A DNA stretch of 64,000 nucleotides from Panicum virgatum (taxonomy: Eukaryota; Streptophyta; Magnoliopsida; Poales; Poaceae). How positions within the stretch are numbered: the stretch's first letter is position 1; the number at the start of each line of letters is the position of its first letter. Shown here one piece after another: positions 25,649-37,118 of the stretch. The notes beneath the pieces were generated by a model. That model did not search any database. It saw only the letters and a program-made list of their open reading frames with translations, and was not told the origin of the DNA. The position numbers and the translations under genes are program-made. The stretch is taken from NCBI RefSeq assembly GCF_016808335.1, contig NC_053136.1:3392531-3456530 (forward strand), in the 5' to 3' direction.

Positions 25649-26810
25649 ATGGCATCCCTTGTTCATCCCCGCTGCTTCCAGACCGAGGGAGAGTTGAACA
25701 CCGTGCGCCGCCTGCTTGGGTGGAGTGCTCAGGAGACCGGCTGGGGGGTGCGAGCAGGCTCGGTTCCCCTCGGCAACCTCCGCGCCGGGGAGTTCGTGTT
25801 ATTCACCTCGCACGTCTCCGCCGGCATGGGACTACCGATTTCTTCATTCCTGCTGCTGCTGCTGGAAGACTTCGGCCTCCAACTTCAGCATCTGACGCCC
25901 CACTCCCTCCTTTTGACGTCCATCTTTGTGCACTTATGCGAGATGTTCGTGGGAGTGCGTCCCTGCGTCATCCTCTTCCGCTACTTCTTCATTCTGGTGA
26001 GGTCCGGAAGAAGCAAGGACGAAGTGGGGGGGTACTACTTCCAGATAAGGAGCGACCTGCCGACTCCTTACATTCCCGGTCTTGCTGGCGGAAGGTGGGA
26101 GGAGTGGCGCAGGGATTGGGTGATCGCCACCACCGAAGCCAACGAGCGCCTCGCCCTGCCGACTGAGGGACCCGCCTCCAACAAAGCATCCTGGAGGGCC
26201 AAGCCGTCGCTGCAGCCGGAGTTCGACTCCGTGTTGGACAAGATCAGGTCGCTGGCGGAGAGCGGCCTCACCTCGTGGCACGTGCTCGGCGACTTCGTGA
26301 AGCGCCGGATCGCCCCCCTGAAGCAGCGGCCGCGCCCTACTTGGAGCTTCACTGGCCTCAACGACTGCAGCAGGACCCACCGCGGAGAGGGGAGCGATCT
26401 GTCCCAGGAGGCCTTGGAGGTCCTGGTGCGGAACGTGACGGGGGACGCCTTCATTCCGGAGAACCTGATCCTCCCGCAGAGCATTGTCCCCCTCTGCGAG
26501 GACCCGGCGAGGGTGGCGGTGCTGGCTACCCTGCCAACTATGGACGACGGGGGACTGGCCCCACGCCAGACCGGAGGCGACCCGAACCGTGGGCTCCGGA
26601 TCCCTGGCGCGTCCGGGGATGAAGCTACGCTGAGCGCTGCGGGTTCCGGCGCCACCACGAAGGGGAAGGAGGCCGCGGCTAGCAGCGCGGCCGTAGCCGG
26701 CTCCAGCCGGGCACAGGGCAGCTCCGGTGCCTCGTCGGGCGACGCAGGCCGGCGCAGGCTACTCCGGGGCGACGGGACCCTGGTCTCGGAGCCCGTCGCG
26801 AAGCACCAGA
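25649..26810 (+). pseudogene. Antisense ORF of the Tat element, 5' part
   Basis: Runs on the strand opposite to gag-pol, from an ATG at 25649. The first ~190 residues (EFVLFTSHVSAGMGLPISSF, then LLTSIFVHLCEMFVGVRP, then WEEWRRDWVIA) match the plant 'putative gypsy-type transposon' domain found in such antisense ORFs. A hydrophilic Ser/Ala/Gly-rich stretch follows (about residues 320-380). The frame is interrupted at 26810 by the nested gypsy element and picks up again at about 32236. The biochemical role of this protein is not known; the antisense location between integrase and 3' LTR is a recurrent feature of the clade. It would need its own promoter reading from the 3' LTR side. Confidence 0.8.
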
Positions 26811-29800
26811 TGAAGCATCCCCTCATAAGAGAAGACTTAAATATGATACAAAGCACCAGTCCCAGGAGGCTGATGCCACATTTATTACATCAGATGGTTC
26901 AAAACCGTACAAACCTTGGAGGACACTCGATACAGATGGTAATAATGATTAACCAAGCTACGACATAACACCAGACCGCAAACCATATGGGGTCTACCAC
27001 AGGCTCAGAGTACTGCGACAGCGGAGGCATCTCGACAGGGCCGGTACCACAGGCAAGGTTGGGTGTAGAACGATAACCCTACTCGGCGTCGTCTGGTACG
27101 AAGTCTGGGTCTTCTTCTGTAAAAAGTAAGAGTGGGGTGAGTACAAACGTACTCAGGAAGTCCAACCACACCCACGGAGGGGTTATAACAGAATAATATG
27201 CATAGGTAAATCAAGGTCAAGGTTACGGTTTAATTTGCAGGAAAACGATATTTTATGCAGGGGTTTATTTTATAGAAAACCATTTAGAAATCAGTTTTTG
27301 GCGGTAACACAGAGTTCAGGTTTTAAAACTGCTACCGGACTCCCCGTCCGTCGTAGCACACGACACAACTGCCGGACATAATTCCAAAACAACTCACACC
27401 AACCCATCCCAATGAAACACTAGTTATGTGACCACACCGTAACTCGCCCAATACCGTGGGCACGGACTATTCGAATAGATTCTTAACTCTGCAGAGGTGT
27501 GCAACTTTACCCACAAGTAGGATACCACAACTCGAACACCGTCGTGTCGGTGTAGATCCCAACATAGCCATTACCCACCATAGCTAAGCCTGACTAGCCA
27601 TCACGGGATGCACCAAGGGGTCATTGACCGTTCACTTAGGTATAACCGGGCATAAGTCACTCGGGGCTTATCCCTTTTCCTTAGTCACCCGTTGCTCTCA
27701 GCTCTTCTGATGGCTATCACACCAACTAGTGGGATTTATGCTACGTCGTTGCCCATTCAACGGTCGAGTGGTTTGCACGTTAGTGGAGTTAGGTGAGATG
27801 ACACACTAACTCGATCCTTAGACACGACAAGATGGATATCTCCCTTCTTTGCCCTGCCACACAGGCATAAGCACACCAATCGGCAATTCACACAGAAGTG
27901 CCGTCCATCTCGTCCATACTCATCTTTCGAAAATCCACATTTTATCCCTTCCCACACACACACATGTTCTTTATCAAATAAATCGTATTATGAGTAAAGT
28001 CCTAAGCATTCTAATATCGATTAACGTCCAAGCAAAAGCAGACATTAATCTAGGTGGTCAAGGAATGGTCATCACAAATCAAGGGGTGGCTATCCAACCG
28101 TGTTTTTTTATGCAAGCAAAACATATGCAATTTTATAAAACGGGCCATGGGGTCGTGTTTATAAAATCTAGGACCGAAACATGCATCAAAGGATGGGATT
28201 GAACTTGCCGTCTTCAAAGCCTTCGGGGAAGTCCTGTCCTTCGGGCTCGGGGTCGCGTAACTGGTCTTCGTTCTCCTGCTCACAGTACGGCTCGTTGACG
28301 GGCTCTCCTTCGGTCACTCCGTGGTCTACAGCGCACACAAACAAACACACAATCAATACACAGAAAAAGTAAAGATCTGTCGTCGAGCTCGGTTCGGAAA
28401 TGCATGAAATATAGAGCTTAGAGTATTATTTTTGAATGGTTTCTGAATGGTACGGCCAAAACTGAGTTAAGAGAGGCGTGGTAAAATTTTAGGTTAATCC
28501 GGGGTCATTTGGCGCATGAAATGATAGGTCAAAGGAGTGTTCAGGGCCCAAACAGGGGTCCAGGGACCTAATTGTAATTAAGACTAAGTAGGCAGGGGCT
28601 TGGTTTATATTTTAGAAACTTCATGGGTCAATCTAAAAGGGTCAGGGGCTTATTTATAACTAAGTTTATATGGTGGGGGTTTGTTTTGAGAATATAACAG
28701 AAAGGGGGGGGTTCTAATTGCAAAAATATCAAGAGGTGGAAGGGTTCTTAAGGAAATAGGAGAAAGGGAGGGGGTTCTGGGCGAAATCGCCCTTCTTCTT
28801 CCCCCTTCTCGCGTCCAGAACAGGGGAGGGTGGAGGCGGCGCTTGGCGCCGGCGATTCGGCGGCGTCGGGGCTTGGCGGCGGCTGGGATCGAGGGGAAAA
28901 GAGAGAGGGAGCTGCGGTGAGATGATCCCCTGCCTTACCTCGGCCGGAGGTGGCGTGTGGCGGCCCGGCCACGGCGGCCAACGGCGGCGGTGCTACAAGG
29001 CAGGCGGCGGCGGCGCTAGGGGAGCAAGGAGAAGCTAGGGCGGCGGCGGTGGCTCTGGGTGGTGGATGTGATACCCGGGGATGCTCCGCGGCCCCTTTTA
29101 TAGGCGGCCAAGGCGGTGGAGGGGTGAGAACGGAGCGACGGCCGGCGAGGTGTCTCTGAGCGGCGTTAATGGTGTGGGGGGGAGGCGAAGCTCTGTGCGG
29201 GCGTCAACGGGGGGTTGAGGCGGGATGCGTGCTGGTGAAGTGACGGTTCGAGGGGCGGTGCTGTGCTACGTCAATGGACGGCGAGGTGACGCGAGGCGGC
29301 GACCGCCGCAGGCGGCACTGTGCCGTGGTCGCCGGCGCTGTGCGCCGAGGCGACGGCGTGCGCGTGCGGGACAGGGCTACGGCTGTTGACGAGACGCGTC
29401 GTGGGCAGAGGCGAGCGGGGCCGGACGGCGAGGCGCCGCGCGCGTATGCGTGCGTGCGCGTGCGCGCGACGTCACGGCGGTGCTGGTGCGGCTCGGCGTG
29501 GCGGGTCGGGGTGTGCGGGCTGGGCAGGCAGAGCACGGCCAGGGGGCGCGCGTCGGTGGGCGCCGGGCAGCTGTAGGGCGGGCGCGCGCGGGGAGGAGGA
29601 CCGGCCGGGCCGGGCGTGCTGCGTGGCCGGAGCGGGGTCCAAGGGTGGCGTGTCCGGGTGGAGGGCGCGGCCGGGTGGAGCAGGGGGCAGAAGGGGCCGG
29701 GTCAAGCGCGCGGCAGAGAAGAAAGGAAGGAGAGAGAGGGAGAGGGAAGGAGAGGGAAAAGAAAAAGAGAAAAAGAAAGAGAGAAAAAGGAAAAAGGAGG

Positions 29801-30062
29801 GAGAGAAATAAAGAGAGAAGGAGAGAGAGAGAGAGGCGAGCGCGTCGGCGTCGATCGCGGCCGCGGTAGGCCACGCGTGGCGCCCGGGCACGCGTGAGCG
29901 CGACGCGCGGGTCGGATGGGACAGCGGGTGATTTTGATGTCGGCTCGGTTCCTCAGGGTATCAGGAAATCAGGCGGGAGATGAATCAAGAAGGGGATCGA
30001 GCTCAACGACGAAACAAGATTTTAGCGCATGATTTATTTTAGTCAATTTTCGGGATGTTACA
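26811..30062 (-). repeat. 3' LTR of the nested chromovirus
   Basis: Starts TGAAGCATCCC and ends GGGATGTTACA on the plus strand, i.e. TGTAACATCCCG... in element orientation, a common start for this lineage. An A/G-rich simple-sequence tract lies at 29718-29837. The internal region begins at 30063 with a G-rich tract (minus strand AAGTGGGGTAGGTT), the likely polypurine tract. No second copy exists in the window, so the length rests on the termini alone. Confidence 0.75.
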
Positions 30063-32232
30063 AACCTACCCCACTTAAAATGAATCTCGTCCTCGAGATT
30101 CGACTGGTTCCTAAACAGATGGGGAAATTCCTTCTTTAGAGCGTCTTCACGTTCCCACGTAGCTTCTTTTACTCCGTGTCTGCTCCACTGAACTCTGCAA
30201 ATTCGTACTTCGGAGTTTCTGGTCCTTCTGGTGACAGTGTCGAGAACCTTGACCGGTACTTCTTGATACCGTAGGTCTGGCTGTAGATCAATCATTTCTA
30301 CTGGCACATGCTCTGCCTCGGGTACTCTCAAACATCTTCTTAGCTGTGAGACGTGGAACACTGGATGTATGTCTGACATTTCTTCTGGTAATTCCAAACG
30401 GTATGCCACTGCTCCAACTTTCTTCAGAATTCGGTATGGTCCAATATACCGAGGGGCTAATTTTCCTTGTACCTGAAATCTCCGGGTTCCTCGAATGGGT
30501 GATACCTTGAGATACGCGAAATCACCTGGGTTAAAACTTATTTCCCGTCTTTTCTTGTCCGCATAGCTCTTCTGTTGGGACTGGGCTGCTTTTAGCTTTT
30601 CTCGAATCTCGGCGACCCTTTCCTCTGCTTCCTTTATGAGTGCGGGGCCGACTAGGGCACGCTCTCCAACTTTCGACCACATCAGAGGGGTTCTGCATTT
30701 CCTTCCGTAGAGAGCTTCAAACGGTGACATGCCCAAACTTGCTTGGTATCCGTTGTTGTATGAGAACTCGACATAAGGTAAGCTTTGTTCCCAATCTTTG
30801 CCATAAATGGGGACACACGCTCTTAGCATATCTTATATAATCTGATTCACCCTTTCCGTCTGACCATCCGTCTGCGGATGATAAGCAGAACTAAAGTCTA
30901 GCTTGGTGCCCATGGCTTCATGCAAACTCTTCCAAAATCTTGAGGTGAACTGGGTCCCTCTATCTGAAACGATTCGGCTGGGCACACCATGCAATTTTAC
31001 TATGTTCTCTATATAGAGCTTAGCTAGCTTCTCCCCGTTATAGTTGGTCCGTACGGGTATGAAGTGAGCTGATTTAGTAAGGCGATCCACTATTACCCAT
31101 ATGGAGTCATGTCCTTTCTGGGTTCTGGGCAAGCCCACTACAAAATCCATTCCTACTTCATCCCATTTCCAAACCGGAATGGGTAGGGGTTGCAACAATC
31201 CTGCCGGCTTCTGGTGTTCAGCTTTGATTCTCTGGCAAGTATCGCAATGGGCGACGAATCGTGCAATATCTGCCTTCATCCCATTCCACCAATATTTCTG
31301 TTTTAAGTCCATATACATTTTGGTGGATCCTGGGTGGATGGAGTAGGCTGAGTTGTGGGCTTCATTCATGATTATCTGCCTGAAATCTCCTTTCTGGGGC
31401 ACACAAATTCTGTCTTTATACCACAACGTTCCTTTATTATCAACTCGAAAGTCTGGGGCCTTATTTTCTCCGGTTTGCCTCCGGATTTCCATCAGTCCTT
31501 ATCCGATTTTTGGGCTTTCCTGATTCTTTCTTCTAGAGTGGATTGAACGTTCAGCACTTGGCTGGAACCTCGAGGGACAATGTGCACATTTAATCGTGCC
31601 ATTTCCTCTCGTAAATGGTCATTCTTGGGCCCGTAGGATTTCCGACTTAGGGCATCGGCTACTACATTGGCTTTACCTGGGTGATAATGAATTTCCAAAT
31701 TATAATCTTTGACTAATTCCAGCCATCTTCTCTGCCTCAGGTTTAGGTCTGGTTGGGTGAAGATATACTTCAGACTTTTATGATCGGTAAAGATTTCGCA
31801 CTTATTTCCAATCAAATAGTGCCTCCAGATCTTAAGTGCGTGCACTACGGCTGCAAGCTCCAAATCATGAGTCGGGTAATTTTGCTCATGAGTCCTGAGC
31901 TGACGGGAAGCATATGCAACGACTTTCCCATCTTGCATCAGCACACAACCCAATCCTTGTCGGGATGCATCACAATAGATGACAAAATCCCGATGAATAT
32001 CCGGCAGGGTTAGTTCTGGGGCTGTCGTCAATCTCCGCTTCAACTCCTGGAAACTTCTTTCACACGACTCCGTCCAGGTGAATTTCTTCTCTTTCTTGAG
32101 CAGCTCTGTCATGGGCCGGGCTATCTTAGAAAATCCCTCAATAAATCTCCGATAGTACCCAGCTAATCCGAGGAAGCTCCTGATCTCACTGACATTGGTT
32201 GGTTGCTGCCAGTTGGATACTGCTCCATTACC
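29969..32232 (-). pseudogene. Chromovirus pol fragment: RNase H, integrase, chromodomain
   Basis: The first recognisable residues are [20 protein letters not shown] (about 32215), the end of RT. RNase H follows ([19 protein letters not shown], then [19 protein letters not shown], then [15 protein letters not shown]). Integrase shows the HHCC-type segment ending HCDTCQRIKAEHQK, the core VDRLTKSAHFIPV, IVSDRGTQFTS and YHPQTDGQTERVNQ. The chromodomain is near 30190 (RRTRNSEVRICRVQWSRHG, then EATWEREDALKKEFPHLF). A one-base shift near 31492 and a TAA at about 30833 break the frame. The frame runs into the LTR and ends at 29969. Confidence 0.88.
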
Positions 32233-32235
32233 AGG

Positions 32236-34081
32236 GCTCCACACCCCAGCGGTTCTTCTACCCTCGCCGGCATATCGGCAGGTGCCCAGGCGGCGGCGGC
32301 CTCGGCGTCGACAGCAGATGCGGGACCCTCAGGTACGGCGAGCTGCTGCTAACTCCGTGGCGCATGACGTGATGCTGACTGGCGTGTCATTTTTAGACTC
32401 TGCAACGCACAACGCGACGGCGGCAACGGGGGCGCCGGTGCTGGGTGCAACCGCGCCCGACGCGGCGACGGTGGAGGCGTCGATACTGAACGCAGCCGCA
32501 CCCGAAGCCGCGGCGGCTGAAATGCCAGTTCTGGACACCGCGGCCCCCGGCGCTGCGGCGGCGGAGGCGCCAGTGCTGGGCGCAGCTGCACCAGACACGG
32601 TGGTGGAGATGCCGGTGCTGGGCGCAGCCGCACCTGACGCATCGGCGGCGGGGGCGCCGGTACTTGGCACAGCCGCACTTGACTCGGCGGCGGCGGAGGC
32701 GCCGGAGCTGGGCACAGCCGCACCCGACGCGGCGGCAACGGAGGCACCGGAGCTGGGCACAGCCGCACTCGACCCGGCGGCGGCGGAGGCGGCGCCGGTG
32801 CTGGGCGCTGCCGCACCCGACGCGGCGGCGGCGGAGGCGGCGCTGGCAAGTGCTGCAGCAGAAGCCCCCACCTCCAGCTCTGGTCCTGTTGCAGAGGAGG
32901 AGTTGGAGGTGGTCTTTGGCAGACGGCTCCTGCAGCTCCAACTCCCGGAGGAGGATGCGACTCCCCTTCCCCAGGTGCTGTTTCAGGTCCGGCGGTCGAT
33001 CGAAGAGGCAACCTCCTCCGCCGAGACGGCCTTCCGGCGGGAGTGGTCTGCTCTGGAGAGCGAGCGCCAGCGCCTCTCCGACTGGCATACCCGCCTGGAA
33101 GCGCAGACGAAGGCTGAAGCCTCCCGCGCTGCAGAAACTCGGTCGAAGCTCAAGGCGGACCAAGAGGCCTACCGAGCCAACCTCAAGAAGGTGTTTCACC
33201 GGGAGTTCGCAGTGTCAAACCGAAAGAAATCCTTGGCGCAGCGGAAGCAGGACTTCACCCTGGAGGTTGTTGGCTTCGCTGCTCAGCGGTCCGACCTCGA
33301 GGCTCACCTCGCAGCTCAACAGTCCGAGCTGGAGACTCGTAGCGAGGACCTCGAGGTCCGGAGGCAGGAGCTCGACGTCTTCTCTGCGACTCTGCAGGGC
33401 TGGCGTGAACAACTGCAGGAGACAGCCCGCCAGCTGACTGCCGACGAGGCAGATTTGGAGGAGGGCCGGAAGTCCCTCGCCAAATGGGAGGCCCACGCCA
33501 CCGGCATAGAGAAGGAACTTGGGCGCCAGCGAGACGCGCTCAAGAAGCTGAAGGAGTGGGCGGAGCAGAGGGAGGCCAAGCTCGAGGAGAGGTCCCGCGT
33601 GCTCGAGGAGAGGTCCCGCGAGGTGGAGGTGGCCAAGGCGGCGCTGGACACCCGGGTGCAAGAGGCGGTCCGGGAGGCGGTCCGGAAGCACCAGGAAGAC
33701 CAGCGCGTAGAGGCCCAGCGGATCGCTGACTGGGCGACCGAAGCGAGCCTAGCGCTGGTGCCACTTGGTCTGAGCCCGATCCAGGTGGCGGAGCCGCCAG
33801 CTTCGATAGCTGACGCCCTCCCGGTGTTGAGTTCTGCTTCGGATAGGCTCCAGCGCCTGGGGCCAGTCCTTGCTGGACAGCTTGAAACCGAGGGCCGCGA
33901 GCTGATCTGGCTGGTGGCGGAGCACATCCTGACCTGCCTCCGGAGCCACGACCCGACCATCTCGCTGGCGCCCGTGGTCGATGGCCCTGTAGCGGAGACG
34001 GAGGCCGCCGCTCGGGACAACGTGCGAGAGGTCGTTGACTTCGTCGCCGCCTACTTCAAGCGAGAGCCTGCAGACCCTTGA
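32236..34081 (+). pseudogene. Antisense ORF of the Tat element, 3' part
   Basis: Continuation of the ORF above on the far side of the nested element, ending TGA at 34079-34081. After a short arginine-rich piece comes an Ala/Pro-rich region (about 32430-32870) built from ~10 imperfect 15-residue repeats of the type APVLGAAAPDAAAAE. Then a long, highly charged coiled-coil region follows (about 32980-33740; heptad-like runs such as LEERSRVLEERSREVEVAK). The C-terminus (about 33750-34081) looks globular. No enzyme motif is visible. An extended rod plus a domain at each end suggests a structural or tethering protein, but this is only inference. Confidence 0.7.
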
Positions 34082-34222
34082 GCTGGGCATTGTATCTTTT
34101 CCTTTTTGCACTATGTAACAAACACTGTATTAGTTGAAATTTTTGAAATAGAAGAAACTTCAACTTAGCTGTTTGTCAGTTGTTGATTTGCAGTATGCAG
34201 CACCCCGGCGCCCTGGCCCCCT

Positions 34223-34256
34223 GGCGGATAGGTTCAGTTGCTTGGACCTATCTGCC
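34223..34256. repeat. Stem-loop 1 of the Tat linker
   Basis: 14-bp stem (ggcggataggttca with tggacctatctgcc, two G-T pairs) and loop gttgct, preceded by cccctgg. Confidence 0.75.
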
Positions 34257-34469
34257 GTCTGAGCCATAGAAGATACTCCGGACCTCCTTGGCATAGGGCT
34301 GCATAGCCTGTAAGGCGAGCAAGCGCCTTGTTCCCTGTGTAGTATACAGGACTACAGATAGAAGAATCAAGTTCGCTTATATAGTAGCGATGATACTGCA
34401 ACTTAGCTATTTGACGCATGCAGAATTCATCCATGATGTCTGGGACAAAGCGGATGCCCCGGGCCCCCT

Positions 34470-34504
34470 GGTAGAGAGACTCAGTTGCTATGAGTCTGTC
34501 TACC
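34470..34504. repeat. Stem-loop 2 of the Tat linker
   Basis: Stem ggtagagagactca with tgagtctgtctacc (one mismatch), loop gttgcta, preceded by cccctg. Same layout as stem-loop 1 but different stem sequence. Confidence 0.75.
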
Positions 34505-34560
34505 ATCGAGACTGGATCTCATCCTGCATGAAAGCTTTGAAGCGGATACTCGGACCCCCT

Positions 34561-34594
34561 GGTAGGTAGGCTCATTGGTTTGAGGCTGACTACC
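34561..34594. repeat. Stem-loop 3 of the Tat linker
   Basis: Stem ggtaggtaggctca with tgaggctgactacc (two mismatches, one wobble), loop ttggtt, preceded by ccccct. Confidence 0.7.
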
Positions 34595-35501
34595 ACTAAC
34601 GAGGCTTTAACCTGTGTACCACTTCAAAGTTATAGCTTAGTAGCAGACCCGCGGGGCTCATTCTTGACCAATCCCAGGCTGGTACCAGGTCCAGGGCTCT
34701 AGATGCGCAGGCCCAGGTAGTTCAGTGCTTGCTTCAGAGTGGTGGAGTGTGTAGGCTTAGGGTACGGAACCAGGCTAAGGCACTACATAGGACTCCGGAC
34801 CATTCCAGGAAACATCACGATCTTTCCGGACCTGGCTTCAGCGTCTCAGACCTTTCGCAGCAGTGGGTGAGGTCGCTTTGTTGTACTCGATCCTTTGAGA
34901 TATAAGCCTGGACATGCCGTATTGGACTTAGGAAGCCAATTGCTGAGCTGAAACGAGGTCCGGGCCCCTAATTACCCGGCTCCAGGTACTAGACCACTTG
35001 TTACAGGCTGGTGGAGTGTGTTGGCTTTTGGGTACGGAACCAGCTAAGCGGCTACACAGGACTCCGGACCACCCCAGGAAACAAGCTCCCGCTCTCCAGA
35101 GTAGGTCCTTAGGGGTCCGGACCCCTCTCCAGCGGCAAGAGGGTCCGGATCTGTACGGCAGTCCAGCAGCTCAATGCAGATCTTAGTTGTAGCAACAAGA
35201 GTAGAGGTCCCCGCGGGGGTTAGAAAAGCGAAGTTTCTGAGAATCGAAATGTGTAATTTAACCTTGACACAAAGGCAGAACTAGGAGGAAATCTTTCCTT
35301 TGCAATCTTGATGTACATGGCTTGCGCGATGGATGCCAGAGGCCGGGTTTACGAGGTCGGACCTCTACCGCTCTGAGCCGCGCGTTAGCCGGCAGTGCGA
35401 TGGATGCCAGAGGTCGGGTTTACGAGGGTGGCCCTCAACCGCTCTGGGCCGCACACTAACTCTATCTTATTACAAAGGAAAAGTTTATTTCCCTGCTCTG
35501 C

Positions 35502-37118
35502 CTAGGTGTAAAACTTACGCAGATGCTCTATGTTCCATGGGTTGGGCAGCGGCACTCCATCTTCTGTGGCGAGGCGAACGCATCCGGGCTGGCATACCTC
35601 TGTAACCCTGAAGGGCCCCTTCCAGCTGGGGGAAAGTTTGTGGAGCCCTGCTCGGCTCAGGATCCGTCTGAGGACGAGGTCGCCAACCCGGAGCTCCCTG
35701 CTGTGCACGAACCGTTGATGATAGCACCGGAGCGCCTGGTTGTAGCGTGCGTTTCGGATTGCTGCTCGCCACCTTCGCTCGTCAACGAAGTCCACGTCGT
35801 CGCACCGCAGCTGCTCCTGCATGGATTCGTCAAAGGCCTGGACCCGTGGTGAGCCCAGGTGAATTTCTGGGGGAAGGCATGCTTCAGCCCCGTAGACTAG
35901 GAAGAACGGAGTGTCCCCGGTAGCTCGGCCGGGTGTGGTCCGGTTGCCCCATACTACGCATGGAAACTCGTCAACCCACTTGGCACCGTGCTTCTTCAAG
36001 CAGTTGTAGGTGCGGGTCTTGAGTCCCCTGAGGATCTCTGCATTCGCTCTCTCAACCTGTCCATTGCTGCGGGGGTGTGCTACGGACGCAAAGCATAGCT
36101 GGATGCCGATGTCCTCACAGTACTCTTGGAAGAGTCTGCTTTTGAATTGGGTCCCGTTGTCCGCGATAATGCGGTTTGGGACGCCAAATCTGCACACAAT
36201 GGACCTGAGGAATGCGACTGCTGATTTCTTAGTGATATTCACCACAAGGGTAACCTCCGGCCACTTGGTGAACTTGTCGATGGCGACATAGAGAAACCGG
36301 TACCCGCCGACAGCCCGGGGGAATGGCCCCAGGATATCCACACCCCACACAGCGAATGGCCATGAGGGCGGAATCATCTGCAGAGCCTGAGCTGGGGTGT
36401 GTATTTGCTTTGCATGGAACTGGCATGCTTTGCAGGACCTTACCAGCTCAGCCGCATCCTGGAGTGCTGTTGGCCAGTAGAAGCCATGCCGAAAGGCCTT
36501 GCCAACAAGCGTGCGAGAGGAGGAATGACTTCCGCACTCGCCTCCATGGATCTCCGCGAGCAATTCGCGGCCCTCTCCCTGGGAAATGCACCGCATGAGG
36601 ACACCGTTGGCGCCACGGCGGTAGAGATCCCCTTCTACCACCGCGTAGCGTTTAGCCAATCGGACTATGCGCTCAGCAGAGACATCGTCGTCAGGGAGGG
36701 TGTTATCTTTCAGGTAGTCCCGGATCTCGGAGATCCATGCATCGGGAGCTCCCAGAGTAGGTGGAGGTGGCTCTGCGAGGTCACCAGGATCCTCAACAGA
36801 GCACACAGCCCAGGTCGGGTACCATATGTGGAATACTGCCGGGACCGCTGGCTTCGAGGTGCCAGCTTGTTCCCCCTCACCCAGCTCGGCAGGCTGGGTG
36901 GTAGGTCTCAGTAGCCGTCTTTCAAAGACACCCTCGGGCACGGATGCCCAGGTAGATGCTCTCGCAGAGAGATCATCTGCTGCTGAGTTGTACTCGCGGG
37001 GAACGTGTTGCAGTTCCAAGGCGTCGAAGTCCTTCTCGAGCTTCCTCACGTGTATGAGGTATGCCGCGAGCTAGGGATTGTTGCAGTTGCAATCCCCTCG
37101 GACCTGCTTGATGATTAG
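35502..37118 (-). pseudogene. Tat element integrase and end of second RNase H
   Basis: The frame from about 37118 to the stop at 35502 covers the end of the archaeal-type RNase H (LELQHVPREYNSAADDLSA), the zinc-finger region (HGGECGSHSSSRTLVGKAF, then CKACQFHAKQIH), the catalytic core (WGVDILGPFPRAVGGYRFL, IIADNGTQFKSRLFQ, HPRSNGQVERANAEIL) and a C-terminal domain. A TAG at 37073-37071 interrupts the lead-in where Gln is expected. Integrase itself is open for about 510 codons. Confidence 0.9.

Larger units (their letters stand above)
26811..32235 (-). mobile_element. Nested chromovirus-type (Tekay/Del-like) gypsy element, 5' half missing
   Basis: It begins at 26811 with a ~3.25 kb LTR and continues into a pol fragment that ends abruptly at about 32225-32240. 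There the sequence returns to the Tat antisense ORF. The remaining parts are RNase H, integrase, chromodomain and 3' LTR; the 5' LTR, gag, protease and most of RT are absent. Long LTRs and a C-terminal chromodomain fit the Tekay/Del lineage. The exact right border could not be fixed because no target duplication is preserved. Confidence 0.82.
34082..35501. other. Non-coding linker of the Tat element with internal repeats
   Basis: Between the antisense ORF and the integrase stop there is ~1.4 kb without coding potential. It contains three related stem-loops (34223-34256, 34470-34504, 34561-34594). There is also a diverged ~75-base direct repeat (about 34738-34812 and 35005-35081) and a ~70-base tandem repeat (35326-35396 and 35397-35463, gatggatgccagagg). 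Confidence 0.75.

Noticed and set aside
28748..29900. Several overlapping GC-rich frames as genes
   Set aside because: They lie inside the long LTR of the nested chromovirus, are open on both strands at once because of GC-rich and purine-rich composition, and show no domain.
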